Assembly (NCBI GenBank): GCA_002812745.2
Contig: NCSJ02000312.1
Location: 1-50,699, forward strand
Length of the DNA: 50,699 nt
Source: Scytalidium lignicola
Lineage: Eukaryota; Ascomycota; Leotiomycetes
Direction of reading: 5' to 3'
Under the pieces are notes generated by a model. That model saw nothing but the letters and a program-made list of their open reading frames with translations, ran no database searches and was not told where the DNA came from. Positions within the stretch are counted from its first letter, which is position 1. The number at the start of each line of letters is the position of its first letter. Position numbers and translations under genes: made by a program. Below, in pieces: positions 12,765 through 24,600 of the stretch.

Positions 12765-15496
12765 ATGCCAGACCCTACCACCGTCACTGTCGTCGCTGGA
12801 ACCGCAAACCCCATCGAGGGTAAGGGTGACGACGTAGAGATTAGCAAAGAGGGTGTGCAGGTGCTTGATACCGAGATCACGGCTGTTCCCACTCTTTATG
12901 ATAGTGAACAGGAGAAGGATGATGGCAGCGAGGACGTTATCATCGTCACAGGTGCAGATGCGGCGGCGCACCTGCTACCACTACGAGATGATGGTGAGCC
13001 TGCATTGACCTTTCGAAGTATCTTCTTGGCCAGTGGACTCTCGGCTTTCCAGGCCATCATGTACCAGATCTATAATGTGAGTTAACATATGTGGGCTTCA
13101 ATGGTTTATATACCTAGCTCGATGTATGCTAACCTTCTCTGCAGTTCAAGCCGACTTTCATAACCATCCAAGGAACTTTTATCGTCCTCATTGCCTATTT
13201 TCTCGGTAAGGCATGGGCCGCCTTTCTCCCTCGTGGTGATCGATTGGAGGCTAGATGGAGGGGGCGAGGTGGAGTGGGCAAACCTCCCAGATGGATCTCG
13301 GTTATCTCCTTTTTCAACCATGGGCCCTGGAGTTTAAAAGAGCACGCCGTATGCGCCATCACGGCCACATCTGCCTCCAATGCTGCTGCAAGCACTATGG
13401 TGTTTGCAGCACAGGACCTCTTCTACGACCTGCCCTTGAGTGCAACCACCGTTATCTTGAGTACCATCTCGATTGGGCTGTTTGGTTACGGCATTGCCGG
13501 TATCATGCGTCCCATTGCCGTCTGGCACGTCGATTCAGTATACTGGAGTACACTTCCCACGGTCAAGACTCTCCAAGGACTTCACTGGCAGGACCTGAAG
13601 AACTCCAAGCCCCTTCGATTTTTCTGGTATGCTTTCGGAGGCATGTTTGTGTATGAGTTTTTCCCCGCCTACATTTTCCCATTCCTCAACTCCATATCTA
13701 TCCCTTGCCTAGCAGCAATGCATGCTACTGGCAGCAAAGCAGCTGCACTGACCAGCGTTTTCGGCGGCTCCATCAATAACGAGGGAATGGGACTTTTCAA
13801 TTTTTCCTTCGATTGGCAATATGTAAGACTGTGTTCCTGCATTGAAAAAATGAGAATACTGAGCTAATCTCGTCTAGATTACTTCCTTTCAAACCTCTCT
13901 CCCTCTTAAGCTGCAAGCCAATGCCGCTGCCGGGTTTCTTTTCTGCTATATTGCGATGGTCGGCATCTATTACACTAATGGTTGGGACTCAAAGTCACTC
14001 CCATTCATGTCGACGCGACTCCTCTCAGAAGACGGCACAAGTTATCCTATCGCGAAAGTCTTCGTTGGTGGCGTGCTCGACAAGGATGCCTTGGCCCGCT
14101 ATGGTATCCCCAGACTCACTGGGACTTTTGCGTATGCAATGTTCATGGCGAATGCTGCGGTAAGTATCTAAGCCTATTAGACGTCAATTCTCCGACCAGT
14201 CACGAACTAAACATACCAAACAACTTCTAGATCGGTGCCCTTATTGCCCACTGCATCCTCTTTTGGGGTAAGGACATTGCCAAAGCGTACAAAAGCGCAA
14301 GAAAGGGGAGCTATGACGACCGGCATCATGCGTACATGGCGAAGCATTACAAAGAAACTCCATGGTGGTGGTATATTGGCGTGCTAATTTTCAGTTTCGT
14401 TCTTGGTCTCGTCGTCATCATCAAGGAGAACATTACTCTCCCGGTTTGGGGATACATTGTCTCGCTGTTGCTAGGAATAGCCATAGCACCATTTGTGAGC
14501 ATGCCCACATACAATCTTTACTTGCAGAGTGAGTTGTCTAACAACTACTATAGAGCACCATTCTCTACGCCCGTTATGGCAATGGTATTGCCACGAACAA
14601 CTTATCGAAGATGTTGGCGGGTCTCATGCTCCCAGGCCGCCCCGTTGGTAACATGTACTTTGCTGCTTGGTCGCACAATGTTATAAATAACACGGTCAAC
14701 CTGTGCAATGATTTGAAGATGGGTGAATATCGTACGTGTTGTTTTCCCTTTGTGCTATTTACGGATCCAGATGCTGATATATCAACACAGTCAAGATCCC
14801 TTCCCGTGTCATGTTCCTAACCCAAATCTATGGTACCATATTGGGCGGTTTCATCAATTACGCCATGATGATTGCCATTGTAACTGGCAATCGTGAACTC
14901 CTCGTTGATGGCAATGGCGACTCTTCCTGGAGCGGTGCAACCATTCAGTCGTTCAATACTAACGCAGCTTCTTGGGCACTGGCTAAATACCTCTACCAAA
15001 CTGGCACTAGATATTCAATGGTACCCATCGGGTTAGCTATTGGCGCCGGTGCCGTCGTCATCCACCGTATTGTTATATATGTAGGTGCACTTTATCCACC
15101 GACTTATATTTTTGTCTGTGTATTTTCCCCACTGACTCTCGGTGCTCTTAGTTTATCCCAAACCCCAATTTCAAGGGCTTTCCGCTCTCGGAGCTCAATC
15201 TGCCCCAGTTCATCCAGTACGCTGGTTATATCCCGTACAACCAGTCTCAGACTTGTGTAATCTGGAGCCAGATTATTGCCGGGTTCTTCACTCAATTCTA
15301 CCTCCGAAATTACCGCCCGCGCATCTTCAAGGACTACTCGTACTTAGTAACTGGTGCTTTTGACGGCGCCAGTCTCACAGTACTCTTCATCCTGTCATTT
15401 GCGGTCTTCGGCGCTGGTGGTCCTGCTGTTCCCTTTCCTTCATGGTGGGGCAACAACACCAAAGGTAACTACGACTTTTGCCCTATAGCTGAGTAG
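12765..15496 (+). CDS. OPT-family oligopeptide transporter
   Basis: Proton-coupled plasma-membrane importer of small peptides or related compounds, by family. Seven exons read without a break: 12765-13076, 13145-13822, 13878-14159, 14231-14494, 14554-14731, 14791-15080 and 15152-15496, giving 782 residues, a normal OPT length. All six introns (55-71 nt) start GTRNGN or GTACG and end AG, several with CTAAC/CTGAT branch sites. After an acidic cytosolic N terminus come the OPT signatures: SLKEHAVCAITATSASNAA (exon 2), YYTNGWDSKSLPFMST (exon 3) and GRPVGNMYFAAWSHN (exon 5). There are many hydrophobic segments, and the C terminus reads WWGNNTKGNYDFCPI. An in-frame TTG lies 15 bp upstream of the chosen ATG but has no support. 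The gene appears intact although it sits beside RIP-mutated DNA. The substrate cannot be told from sequence. Confidence 0.93.
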
Positions 15497-16867
15497 GCGT
15501 GGCTTGTGGGACGTGATTGTTTTTGGTTATAAAGTCTCTAGGAGGTCGACACATAATCATATTCATGATTACCGGATAGCCTTACGGTTATACCTGGTTT
15601 CGGTGGTTGTATTCTGGAACTATACTCGGTTTTGAGGATATAGATTCCGATAGATTTTGCGTCAGTTGAGTTAATCTATTGGAGGGTTTAATATGAGAAA
15701 GAACTTGATTTGTGCTCTGAGAGAAAGTCAAGAAATCATTTCGTCTATATACGCTGCATTGGATTTAATTATTCACCCCCTCTCGTAAGCCGGCCTAATT
15801 CGTTGTCCGTAGGCATAGAATGGCTTGTCTTATTGGCCGATGCCAATGAGACAAAATAAGTACCTCCTTACACGTAACGACCGGCTGCCATAAGTCTGTG
15901 TACACTCGCCTAAATTTTGCGCAGAATACTAATTATTTTGCAAAATACCTTCGATAAAGAAATTTTTAAACGCAATAAAAACAATTACAGAACCGTTTAA
16001 CAGCTGTTTGTATTGATAATTCGAAGCATCTCTTAATCCTAATGAAATTTTTTAATTATTAATCTAATATTTTATCACTAGTATTTCCGATTATACAGGA
16101 AACAAAAATTTGGTGGGTTTTCGTGTACTTACGTACACAGACTTATGCTCCTCGGTTGTAACGTAATTCCCGGTCTAGTCGATCACTGAAATTTAGTGCA
16201 AAATCGAGCAAAACCACCAGCAAACTCAACCGAGAAGAATTGACCGGAAGTTATCACACGAAAACTGCTCCTTGGATTTCAGAAACGGCTAATGCACTTC
16301 GGTCGAATGGAATTAGTGGAGTTAATCTAGTATAGTAGCTGAAAGGGCACAGTCGCACAAAAGGGAAAGGTAGATACCCGCGCCCCCCATTGTTTTCGGC
16401 TTGCATAATCCTAACCTACGGTAGGTGAAAGCGAAATCAGCAGTATAGATTGGCTAGATCGTTAAACTGCTGGATAGTAATCGACTCTGCAAAGCTGCGA
16501 GTCCCCTGGTGGCTGCTGCCAGCCCCATCTCGGAAGGGGTACGTAAGTACCACGGTATTTTGGTGTGGTAGGTATACACCGGGGGAAGAAGTCCCCTGTT
16601 GAATGCTCAGCCTTGCGCATTAATCTCAAACAATCACAGATCTCCCTGTCTATTGACCCGTAACAAAATTGATTGCAGCTGAAATCCGCCAATCTGTTGA
16701 CATATTTATTGTACGTAAACTCAAGATGCCCCCTAATAACTCCTTTGCTCCTTTACTGCACTCTCGTCGTCAGTCGGAATTTTGCAACCCAAAGCAATAG
16801 GACAGACAGCACGGATTTCAAACGCCCAGCGGAGCCTGATGCTTTCCTGGCGGGAGACACGCAGATT
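15497..16867. other. intergenic region between OPT and DUF3176 genes
   Basis: About 1.4 kb with no credible gene. Around 15950-16080 the sequence is locally AT-rich. Apparent short frames on either strand near 16460-16690 lack motifs. It presumably contains the OPT 3' end and the promoter of the next gene. Confidence 0.45.
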
Positions 16868-18809
16868 ATGGCGAAAAAATCCAACAAGAGTGACGCAGTT
16901 CCAGACACAGAATCCTCGACGGCCAAAACATCATTCGGTCGCGCATGGTTTTTCGAGATTCTTGCAAGTACGATCAGCGTCATTGCTTTAGTCGTTATTG
17001 TCCTTCTTTTGCATGTATATGATGGACAACCTATTCCTCTCTGGCTATTGGGTATTACTATAAATACTCTTCTGCAGTTTTTGACAGCTATTAGTACAGC
17101 GGCATTGACTTATGTTACAACGCAAGCTTTATACCAGATAAAATGGGATTGGTATTTTGAGAAAGAAAGGCTATTAAGCGATTTTGAGGTTTTTAATCAA
17201 GCTTGTCAGGGGAGTATTGGTGGTCTAGCTAGCCTTAAGCTTTTGGCAGTTACAAAAGGACAGCATGTTAAAGATAGATTTTGAAATGCGTCATTTGCTA
17301 ATTTTTTCCTATTCTAGACTATTTCCAATTCTTGCTGCCATAATCTTATTAACTTCGGCTCTTACATCAACATTAACCCTGGCGACGCTCGCGACTCGAA
17401 ATCTCCAAGCTATAACTCATGACGGTTTTGCTACAACTGGGAAATCTACAACTCTTTCTAAAGGTCTGTGTTTTCTCTACCTCATGTTACAAGAGAAATA
17501 TGACTAAATCTGCACCTGACGATACAGCAATTGGAGACGGCACATCCTCAAGCATTAACGGACTAATGCTGGTACCAATGGTCATGAGTGCAATAAGTCT
17601 CATCGGGAACCAGACATCCCCGCGTCTTTCTGCCACTTGCAGTACGGGTAATTGTCGATGGGGCACATTTGACTCGCTCGCGTTGTGTGCTGCTATGAAT
17701 GATGTCTCTGGCCTTCTTCATGATTCGGAGCCGGAAGCCAGTCTTCCTAATGGTCTGTCATTATCTCCATACAGGTCAATGTACCTCCCACATCAGCTGA
17801 TTCAGATCACTTCTGTCAAGGTTAACCCATTTGGTGCCGAGCTTACAGATGAAGAGCCACCTCCACTATCTTCAGCTAATGATACCATGTCATTTGGTAA
17901 CCGGAGCGATCTGTTCAATACCGGCCTTTATGATGTCAGTCTCATTTTTTTGGGGAACTGAGGTTCCAAATTTCAAGAATCCTGCAATCCCTTTCAACCA
18001 AAGTCAGTCTTTACAGGCCTTCCCTTACTACAAAAATCAGTCTTACCAGGCTGTCGAGATTCTCTTTTATTTTTGCGTCGACACATATGAAACTAAAACA
18101 GAGAATGGCACAACAACCACTACCCTGATTGATTCACGTCCCTCCTCCAATATCACTTACAGCACAGAGAACCTAACTCATATTACTAACGCTAGTTGGT
18201 TAAAAGGATCAGGGCAGGAAAATTATACAATTGATTCCCTAACTATGCTGGAATTGCAAACTTTCCTTGGGAGCCTCTTCAATGGATCTTACTACAATAA
18301 TTACACAATTATTGATCCAGATGCAGGCAGTACATCTCTCAGCCTATCTCTAGGAGAATCACTCTATTCAAACATAAATAATACACTCACTGGAAATGTA
18401 CCAGAGATGCATCAAGCAATACAGCGTGTTATGGATAATATTGGGATTGCTGTTACAAATGTGTGCGTATTTGTGTTTTGAGCCTTTTGAAATTTGAAAC
18501 TGAACTTTTTGGCTAACTCTTAGCCCCATATATACAGACTTCGCTCTAATGACCTTTCCGAACAAGGTCTTGTATATGAACCTCAAACTATTGTTATAGT
18601 GCGATGGGGATTTCTCGCTTGCTTGGCCACGCAGGTATTACTATCAGCTATATCTCTCATCTGGGTAATCAGCTCTTCATCACGACATATGACAGCTATT
18701 TTTAAAGATTCAACAGTCGTAACTCTTTTTNGCCATTGATGGAAAAGACAAAATATTTTTGCAGAGTACTCTGCTAGAGCAGTTGAGCAGTGACAGTGAA
18801 AAAAANTAG
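16868..18809 (+). pseudogene. DUF3176-like membrane protein with frame breaks
   Basis: A member of the fungal DUF3176 family (function unknown), probably plasma-membrane with a large outside domain. From ATG 16868 there are two membrane segments around the DGQPIPLWLLGITINTLLQF motif, then KWDWYFEKERLLSDFEVF, typical of the family. A third hydrophobic segment (LAAIILLTSALTS), an ectodomain with LSATCSTGNCRWGTFDSLALC and many N-glycosylation sites, and a last segment after IVRWGFLACLATQVLLSAIS follow. Only one standard intron is clear (18461-18523). At about 17265-17290, 17460-17500 and 17945-17965 the frame changes without usable splice sites; the third sits in a T7/G4 run. The N at 18731 must be ignored for the frame to reach the TAG at 18807. 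It is either a recent pseudogene or a real gene damaged by homopolymer errors. Confidence 0.7.
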
Positions 18810-19083
18810 TCAAGAGACCTGGTCTAAAATCGCAAATAAAACAAAGACAAAACTAGTGAAGGGTGATATGGGCTGGTATTTGAAGGTGGTATTAGATGAT
18901 AATAAATCTTAAATTATTATTTAGTAAAATATTCATATTTTTAAACTTGAAACTTATATAAACATATTACATTAATTATAATAATTAAAAGAAAAAAANG
19001 ATTATATATAAGGTTATAAAAAGCATTGTCCTTAACACTGGTATAATCAGGAATATAAAGAAAATGATCTCACAGTTCATTAC
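18810..19083. other. AT-rich spacer before the solo LTR
   Basis: Short AT-rich spacer with A/T homopolymers and an N (18999). No gene. Its last bases ATTAC (19079-19083) are the left target duplication of the solo LTR. Confidence 0.5.
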
Positions 19084-19283
19084 TGTCGGTTCACCTGTAG
19101 CACGAAGTACGGTACGCAATTATACGTAATATACTCGTTGTGCTATTCCATGGTTGTTGTTCGAAAAGGGGGTGGGAGTGGTGCGAAGCTGTAAGAGCTT
19201 CGCTCGCTCCCACCACCTAATCAGGACTAGTTTACATGACACGTGAGTATCACGTGCACGTAACCAATATATTACTCTCAACA
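19084..19283 (-). mobile_element. solo LTR of the same copia family
   Basis: A 200-bp sequence matches the copia LTRs at 837-1030 and 6845-7038 (starts TGTCGGTTCACC, ends CTCTCAACA). It is flanked by the perfect 5-bp duplication ATTAC (19079-19083 and 19284-19288) with no internal element sequence, so it is a solo LTR left by LTR-LTR recombination. It is almost free of RIP. It carries an extended hairpin: GGTGGGAG (19171-19178) and GCGAAGCT (19183-19190) pair with AGCTTCGC (19196-19203) and CTCCCACC (19207-19214). Strand is given to match the orientation of the full copy. Confidence 0.9.
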
Positions 19284-19303
19284 ATTACACTTCAGTAGTA
19301 TAC

Positions 19304-20057
19304 AGCTCCTGCAAACTATTAAGACCTAATGATAAGTTATATTCCATCAACAGACAAGCTTCAAATACCGCATAACGCCCTAGGCTATATACTCGTGGCC
19401 TGCTCACAACATAGGGACTTTGCTGTAAATCATAAGCGGTTTAATCATAAAAATGCAACTTTATTTTGCTTTTGCAGACAAGCTAAATCACTACTCTACT
19501 TTTACTTTTGCAAAAAGAGTATTATCCGCAAAAGGATCTATAACCTGCTTACATTAGAGGTATTCCTATAATTACTTAGGATTGCAAAAGGAATTACAAC
19601 ATTAGTAAACTAGATCATAAAATCTAAATATTTTACAAAGATTTGCTATTATTATGACAAAGAACACTACAGACTGTAAAAGCTATTAACAGCTTATAAG
19701 GCTTTGAAAGCTTATTTGCAAACCTTTTCTTTTTGTCTGTATTATTATTTATTGTCTTATTTTCCTTTTATAAAACCAAAAACAGATNAAAAAGTTAAGG
19801 AGAAATAAGGCATTGAGTTAACGACAAGGAGGACTAATCACAAGCTGGTGATAATTTTAATCATTCGTGAGAGATAACAAGCTAGTGGCCGTAGAACTGT
19901 ATAAATACGGCTATTATTAAAAAGCTTTGTACTAATAAACTAGATAGCACCTTAGAAGGCTTCCCCCTCTAGCGTCTTATAATCTGTAAAGTTCCTCTAG
20001 GACACGTGTCTAGACACATGCCCGCCAGACGTTAAATAGAAACACACACACACACAC
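19304..20057 (+). mobile_element. 5'-truncated Tad1/I-like LINE, copy 1
   Basis: This stretch is homologous to the last ~755 bp of the large LINE (25129-25884), including the end of ORF2, the 3' UTR and the (AC)n tail. It begins abruptly inside the ORF2 end and is flanked by the 13-15 bp duplication ACTTCAGTAGTATAC (19289-19303 and 20058-20072). That is the hallmark of a 5'-truncated non-LTR insertion. An 80-codon ORF2 tail (19329-19571) stays open. It is less RIP-mutated than the matching end of copy 2. A 12-bp palindrome GTGTCTAGACAC (20006-20017) lies just upstream of the tail. Confidence 0.88.
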
Positions 20058-20213
20058 ACTTCAGTAGTATACAAAACGAACTTCAACAATTCGAGCAACC
20101 AGAACACGTACTAGACGTGCTCTACCACCGAAGAAACGACGCTCTACCTGCGAACCTTACTCTACGCTTTTACCGCCCTGCCGGACGTCATCTTGACGTC
20201 CTAGGACACCGGA

Positions 20214-20948
20214 ATGGCTCAATTACCCTCTGAACCGGCCACATCTTCAACACCACCCCTCTCTCTCTCTGCAGCCCTTACGAACTCCCTCCTAAGGACT
20301 ACAGAACGATTAAAAGATAGCCAACTGATCTACGGACCAGCTGCAGAACACTAGGACACATTCTTACAGTCTAATGCAGTCCGGAAGCTCCTAGCCAGAC
20401 TTCACAACCCTCTACGAGCAATGTGTAAAGATATATTGAATCTAGTACAACAACACTTCGATATATACCTCGTGGGTATTACCCTCGTTACAAGCACTAA
20501 CACCTCTTTAAAAAGTACTCCTCCTGCTTCCTCCCTAATACTGATAGATTCTCCAACCTTTTTATCGATAAATCCCTTAATATCGACAATCTCCTTTATA
20601 TATACAAACGTTATAGCCTCCCTAATACAAGTGATACAAAAACTGGTTTGGAAAACAGGCTGCAAAGGGAAACCACAGCCTAAAACTGTATTAGCCTGTC
20701 AAGATACACATCTATTTATTAGAATCCAAGACGACTATCCAGCCTGTGTAATTAATACCTTCGTAATATTAATTATTCTAAAGAGACTACTTATAGAAGA
20801 TGCTCATCTAGTCAGAGAAGTCCAGGAAACCAAAACAAGCTTTGCATTATGCATAAACTCTCTAAAAGCTCTTACAACCTTAGAATCTTATTCAGACAAA
20901 ATCAAAAAGACTATTACAAACTGTTCTATAGAACGACAACAAGATTAA
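20214..20948 (+). pseudogene. LINE ORF1 (Gag-like) N-terminal part
   Basis: The frame opens at ATG 20214 (MAQLPSEPATSS...), is interrupted by one TAG about 46 codons in, and continues in the same frame from DTFLQSNAVRKLLARL through 20421 to a TAA at 20946-20948. The segment VQETKTSFALCINS and the end TNCSIERQQD resemble the coiled, RNA-binding ORF1 proteins of fungal Tad1-like LINEs. The terminal stop probably replaces a Trp codon (TGG to TAA). Further downstream (21382-21435) a zinc-knuckle remnant reads RCAHCRSPYLADDLKCP, with the usual His replaced by Tyr, a CAT-to-TAT change. Confidence 0.7.
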
Positions 20949-21639
20949 ACAACTTATTAACTTGACTTTGTCCTTTAGACTGTTTGAACCTTTGAAGACA
21001 ATAAAATAGTTGAAAATACAACAGTTATAAATGATATTCTATTCAAAATAGTCTATAATGAAATAGGCCAATAGCTTATTAAAGTAGTACAATCCTAGCA
21101 AAGTATTAAAAGTAACCTTTTTTTATACCAACTGGTTTTTAAGCTTTAAGACAGAATTCTATACTCTGATTAAGAAAAATCTATATATATTAAGAGTAAT
21201 TATATTTGCTTATCTGCTAATTTTAAAACCAAAGACTATTCAATATATAAGATGCTTCTTTTAGCATAATACTAAAAGTTATTCTTGCCCTTAACATTAT
21301 TATATTTGTAGATCTAACAACTATACCGAAGAGAACCATCTTACCTATTGTACAACTATAAAACCATATTCTTGCCCAGTAAGATGTGCACATTGCAGAA
21401 GCCCTTATCTAGCAGATGACTTAAAATGCCCTGTCCGGCCAACCTTAAATCAGACACTTACCAAAGCTGAATACTTTATTATTATCCAGGCTAGCAAAAC
21501 AGACTGAAAAAAGGCTTACCTATCCGCAAACTGCATTAGGACCATACTTAATGATATACAAATAGACAAAGCAACTCTATTTATATTTCTTCTAACAACA
21601 CTAGTCTAGCAACTCTTGTTAGACCCCCTTATAACAATG

Positions 21640-24600
21640 TCTGCCCTTTGATATTTTACAGTTAAGACTGTAAACCTCTTCTCATCACTTATCCTTAATG
21701 TCTAACAATCATTGCTACCTGGCTAAACCTCTTATATTATTATAAATCAATGTAAGAAGAGGTATTACCTTATATGAAATAATACTTACACTATCAAATA
21801 ACTCTTTTATTAATATTATTCTTATTTAAGAACTATATATTTTTACAAACTAGAAACAACAAATCATTAAGTCTTACTTAATGTATAAAGCCTTTACTCC
21901 GCTTAATAACTAGGAAACTTATCTACAAGTAATCTCTTATGTTTGTAAAGGTACTAGACTCAAAACAGACTAACTACAACTTGTTATCTTAAAGGACTTT
22001 ATTTTCTTATAACTTCAAGGTTGTAATATAACCCTTTTAAATATTATTAACATTTATAATACTTTGCTCAATAGTACAAATGTAAACATAACTGTTGAAA
22101 CTCTTCTTATAATCTTACAGCCACTTCTACAGTCTACATTTATTATGAGCAACTTCAATCTACACTACCTAATATAAGACTTAGACTACCTTTCTACCTC
22201 TAGGCAAGCAAACACTCTAATTGCCTAGCTTGAAGCTTACAACTTTATCTATACTGCAAAGGCTGAAGAGTTTACCTAAAATGCTAGTAATACACTTAAT
22301 CTAGCTTTTATTGTAAGCCCTCTAAATGTCTTAACAACAAAAGCAAAGTATATAAACATAACTTCAGATCATAGTCCTTTGTTTACCACAATCAACTAGA
22401 ATGCTTGTGGACAAGAACTAGTCAAAAGACTATGGTTAAAAACCCTTGATCTAAAACAGTTTACAAACACTTTACAGATAACACTGGCCAACTTGCTAAC
22501 ATTAACAAATACTTTATTATTTATTATATTAGACTTAACAACCACAAAACTAACAAATATCATTAATAATGCTTATTCCTTATTAATCACCAAAACTCTA
22601 GGACAAAATACTGGTTAGCCATGGTAGAACAACAACTACAAGGCAACTATACAAGTAAACCAGTCTTTATCTACCGCTGAAACAACTTACAACCTACGAA
22701 ATTCAGTCTGTAAAACAAAACAAGACTTCTAGTCTAACAAGCTTGACTCAGTAAAAGAAATTAATAATGTATTTAAGATGACAAAGTAATATTAGTCTAC
22801 TGAGAACTATTATAATCCTCCTTTAGTCAACTTACAAGATCTTACTAGCCTTACTGCAAAAAGCACAAAGGAAAAGAGAAACCTTCTAGTCAGAGAACTC
22901 CTTACTAATACTGCAGAAATAAGTGATATTCCCTCTAACACCTTGACGGCTGCCTCTAAAGCAATCCCCTTTCCAGAAATCACAACACAGAATATCCATA
23001 AAGTTATTTTAAAAGCTGGAAATATTACCCTTAATCTAAATGAGATCCTTACCAGGATTCTTCAACTAGCTTAACCTTAAATCAAGCCTTTAATACTTTC
23101 TCTTTTTCAAAAATGTTTATCTGTAAGCTATCATCTAGCTTGTTTCCAGACTGCAATTCTTGTAATTATCCCTAAGCTAAATAAAGTAAATTACTCCTTC
23201 TCAAGATCTTATTAGCCAATTACACTTCTTTTAGTACTTGGAAAAGGTTTAAAAAGACTAATCACCTGTAAAATGGTATAACTAGTAATAATCCTACAAA
23301 TTACAGGTGAACAGCAATTCAAAGCCTTTCCTTTATAATCTACAGTAAACTTAACAACCTACTTAACATACAATGTAAAAACAACTCTAGTTAACAAGTC
23401 TAAAGCTTCTTTTCTAACAATGAATATTAAAAGTGCATTTAACATAGTCCTTCCCAGATAACTTGTCTATAGACTACAAGAGCAAAGTTAGCTGGATTAT
23501 CTAATCAGATAAGTACAATCTTTTACTACTGGCTAGTCTGTCAAGATTTGCCTTGATAGAGAAACAAGCTTACTAACTAATATCTGGTATAGCCTTCCAC
23601 AAGGCTCTCTAATCTCCTCAATTCTCTTTATACTATATATTGCCTTACTCTTCTGGCTAAGCAAACTAAAAAGCAGATTTGGATATACAAACAATATAAG
23701 CTTACTTATGGTTTCAACAAATCTACAAAACAACTGTGAAATACTTCAAAAAGACCTTCAAGAAGCATTCAACTAAGGTCTAGAAGAAAAGATAACCTTT
23801 GATCTTNAAAAAGTTAGAATTAATATATTTTACTAGAAATACAAAGGACTTACACTTATCCATTAGCTTGTAAGTAAAAGCTAGAACATACATAATCCAA
23901 GAAAACACTAAACTACTACAATGGTTAGAAGTCTTCTTTGACTGCAAACTTAGCTTTAAGCATTATGTCTGTATTTTATCTGCAAAAGCACTTATGGTTA
24001 ATAATACTCTTTGCTTTTTGGGGAAAACTACTCACGAGGTCCTTCTTATTTTTCTCCAACAAGCTATAATAGCCTATGTCTTGAAGAAAAGCTATTATAC
24101 AATTGAAACTTGGTAGCCTAAGAAGTCAAGAGTAGCCTACAAAGAAGCCTCTTTAAAGCAGACTAATAATGGTGTTCTCTTACATCTCTGGCTACTAGAG
24201 AAGGTGATTCTTACAAGTGCCTGTATAATTCTTCTAGTTTACCAGACTACTTAAACCTCTGCTTTATACAGAGAGTCATGGTTATGGCTACCAAAGATCA
24301 ACTCAACTTAATCTCACAGACCTTTACAGCTCATATAACCTGTCTAGACCTGTTATATCCTCTATAGATCTACGCAGATAAGATTCTCTAAAATAAAAGG
24401 CTAAATACCCGATGAGCACAGCTTTTACTAACTCTCCTTAAGTTAGAGAAAGTCAACCCAATTCAATATACCCCATAGAAGGCCAAGGAGCCTTGTACAA
24501 AAATAACTGCCTGGATTAACAACCTACAAGGCCAGACAAAGGAAAAGACAGTAAAAGACTTTTTAAACTTCCTTCCATCAATCTCACGACTAGATCTACA

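Noticed and set aside
12662..13528. Several open frames on the minus strand across the OPT gene
   Set aside because: Shadows of the OPT exons; the plus-strand reading gives continuous family motifs.
20041..20059. (AC)n microsatellite as an independent repeat
   Set aside because: It is the 3' tail of the LINE; the same tail occurs at 25866-25886.
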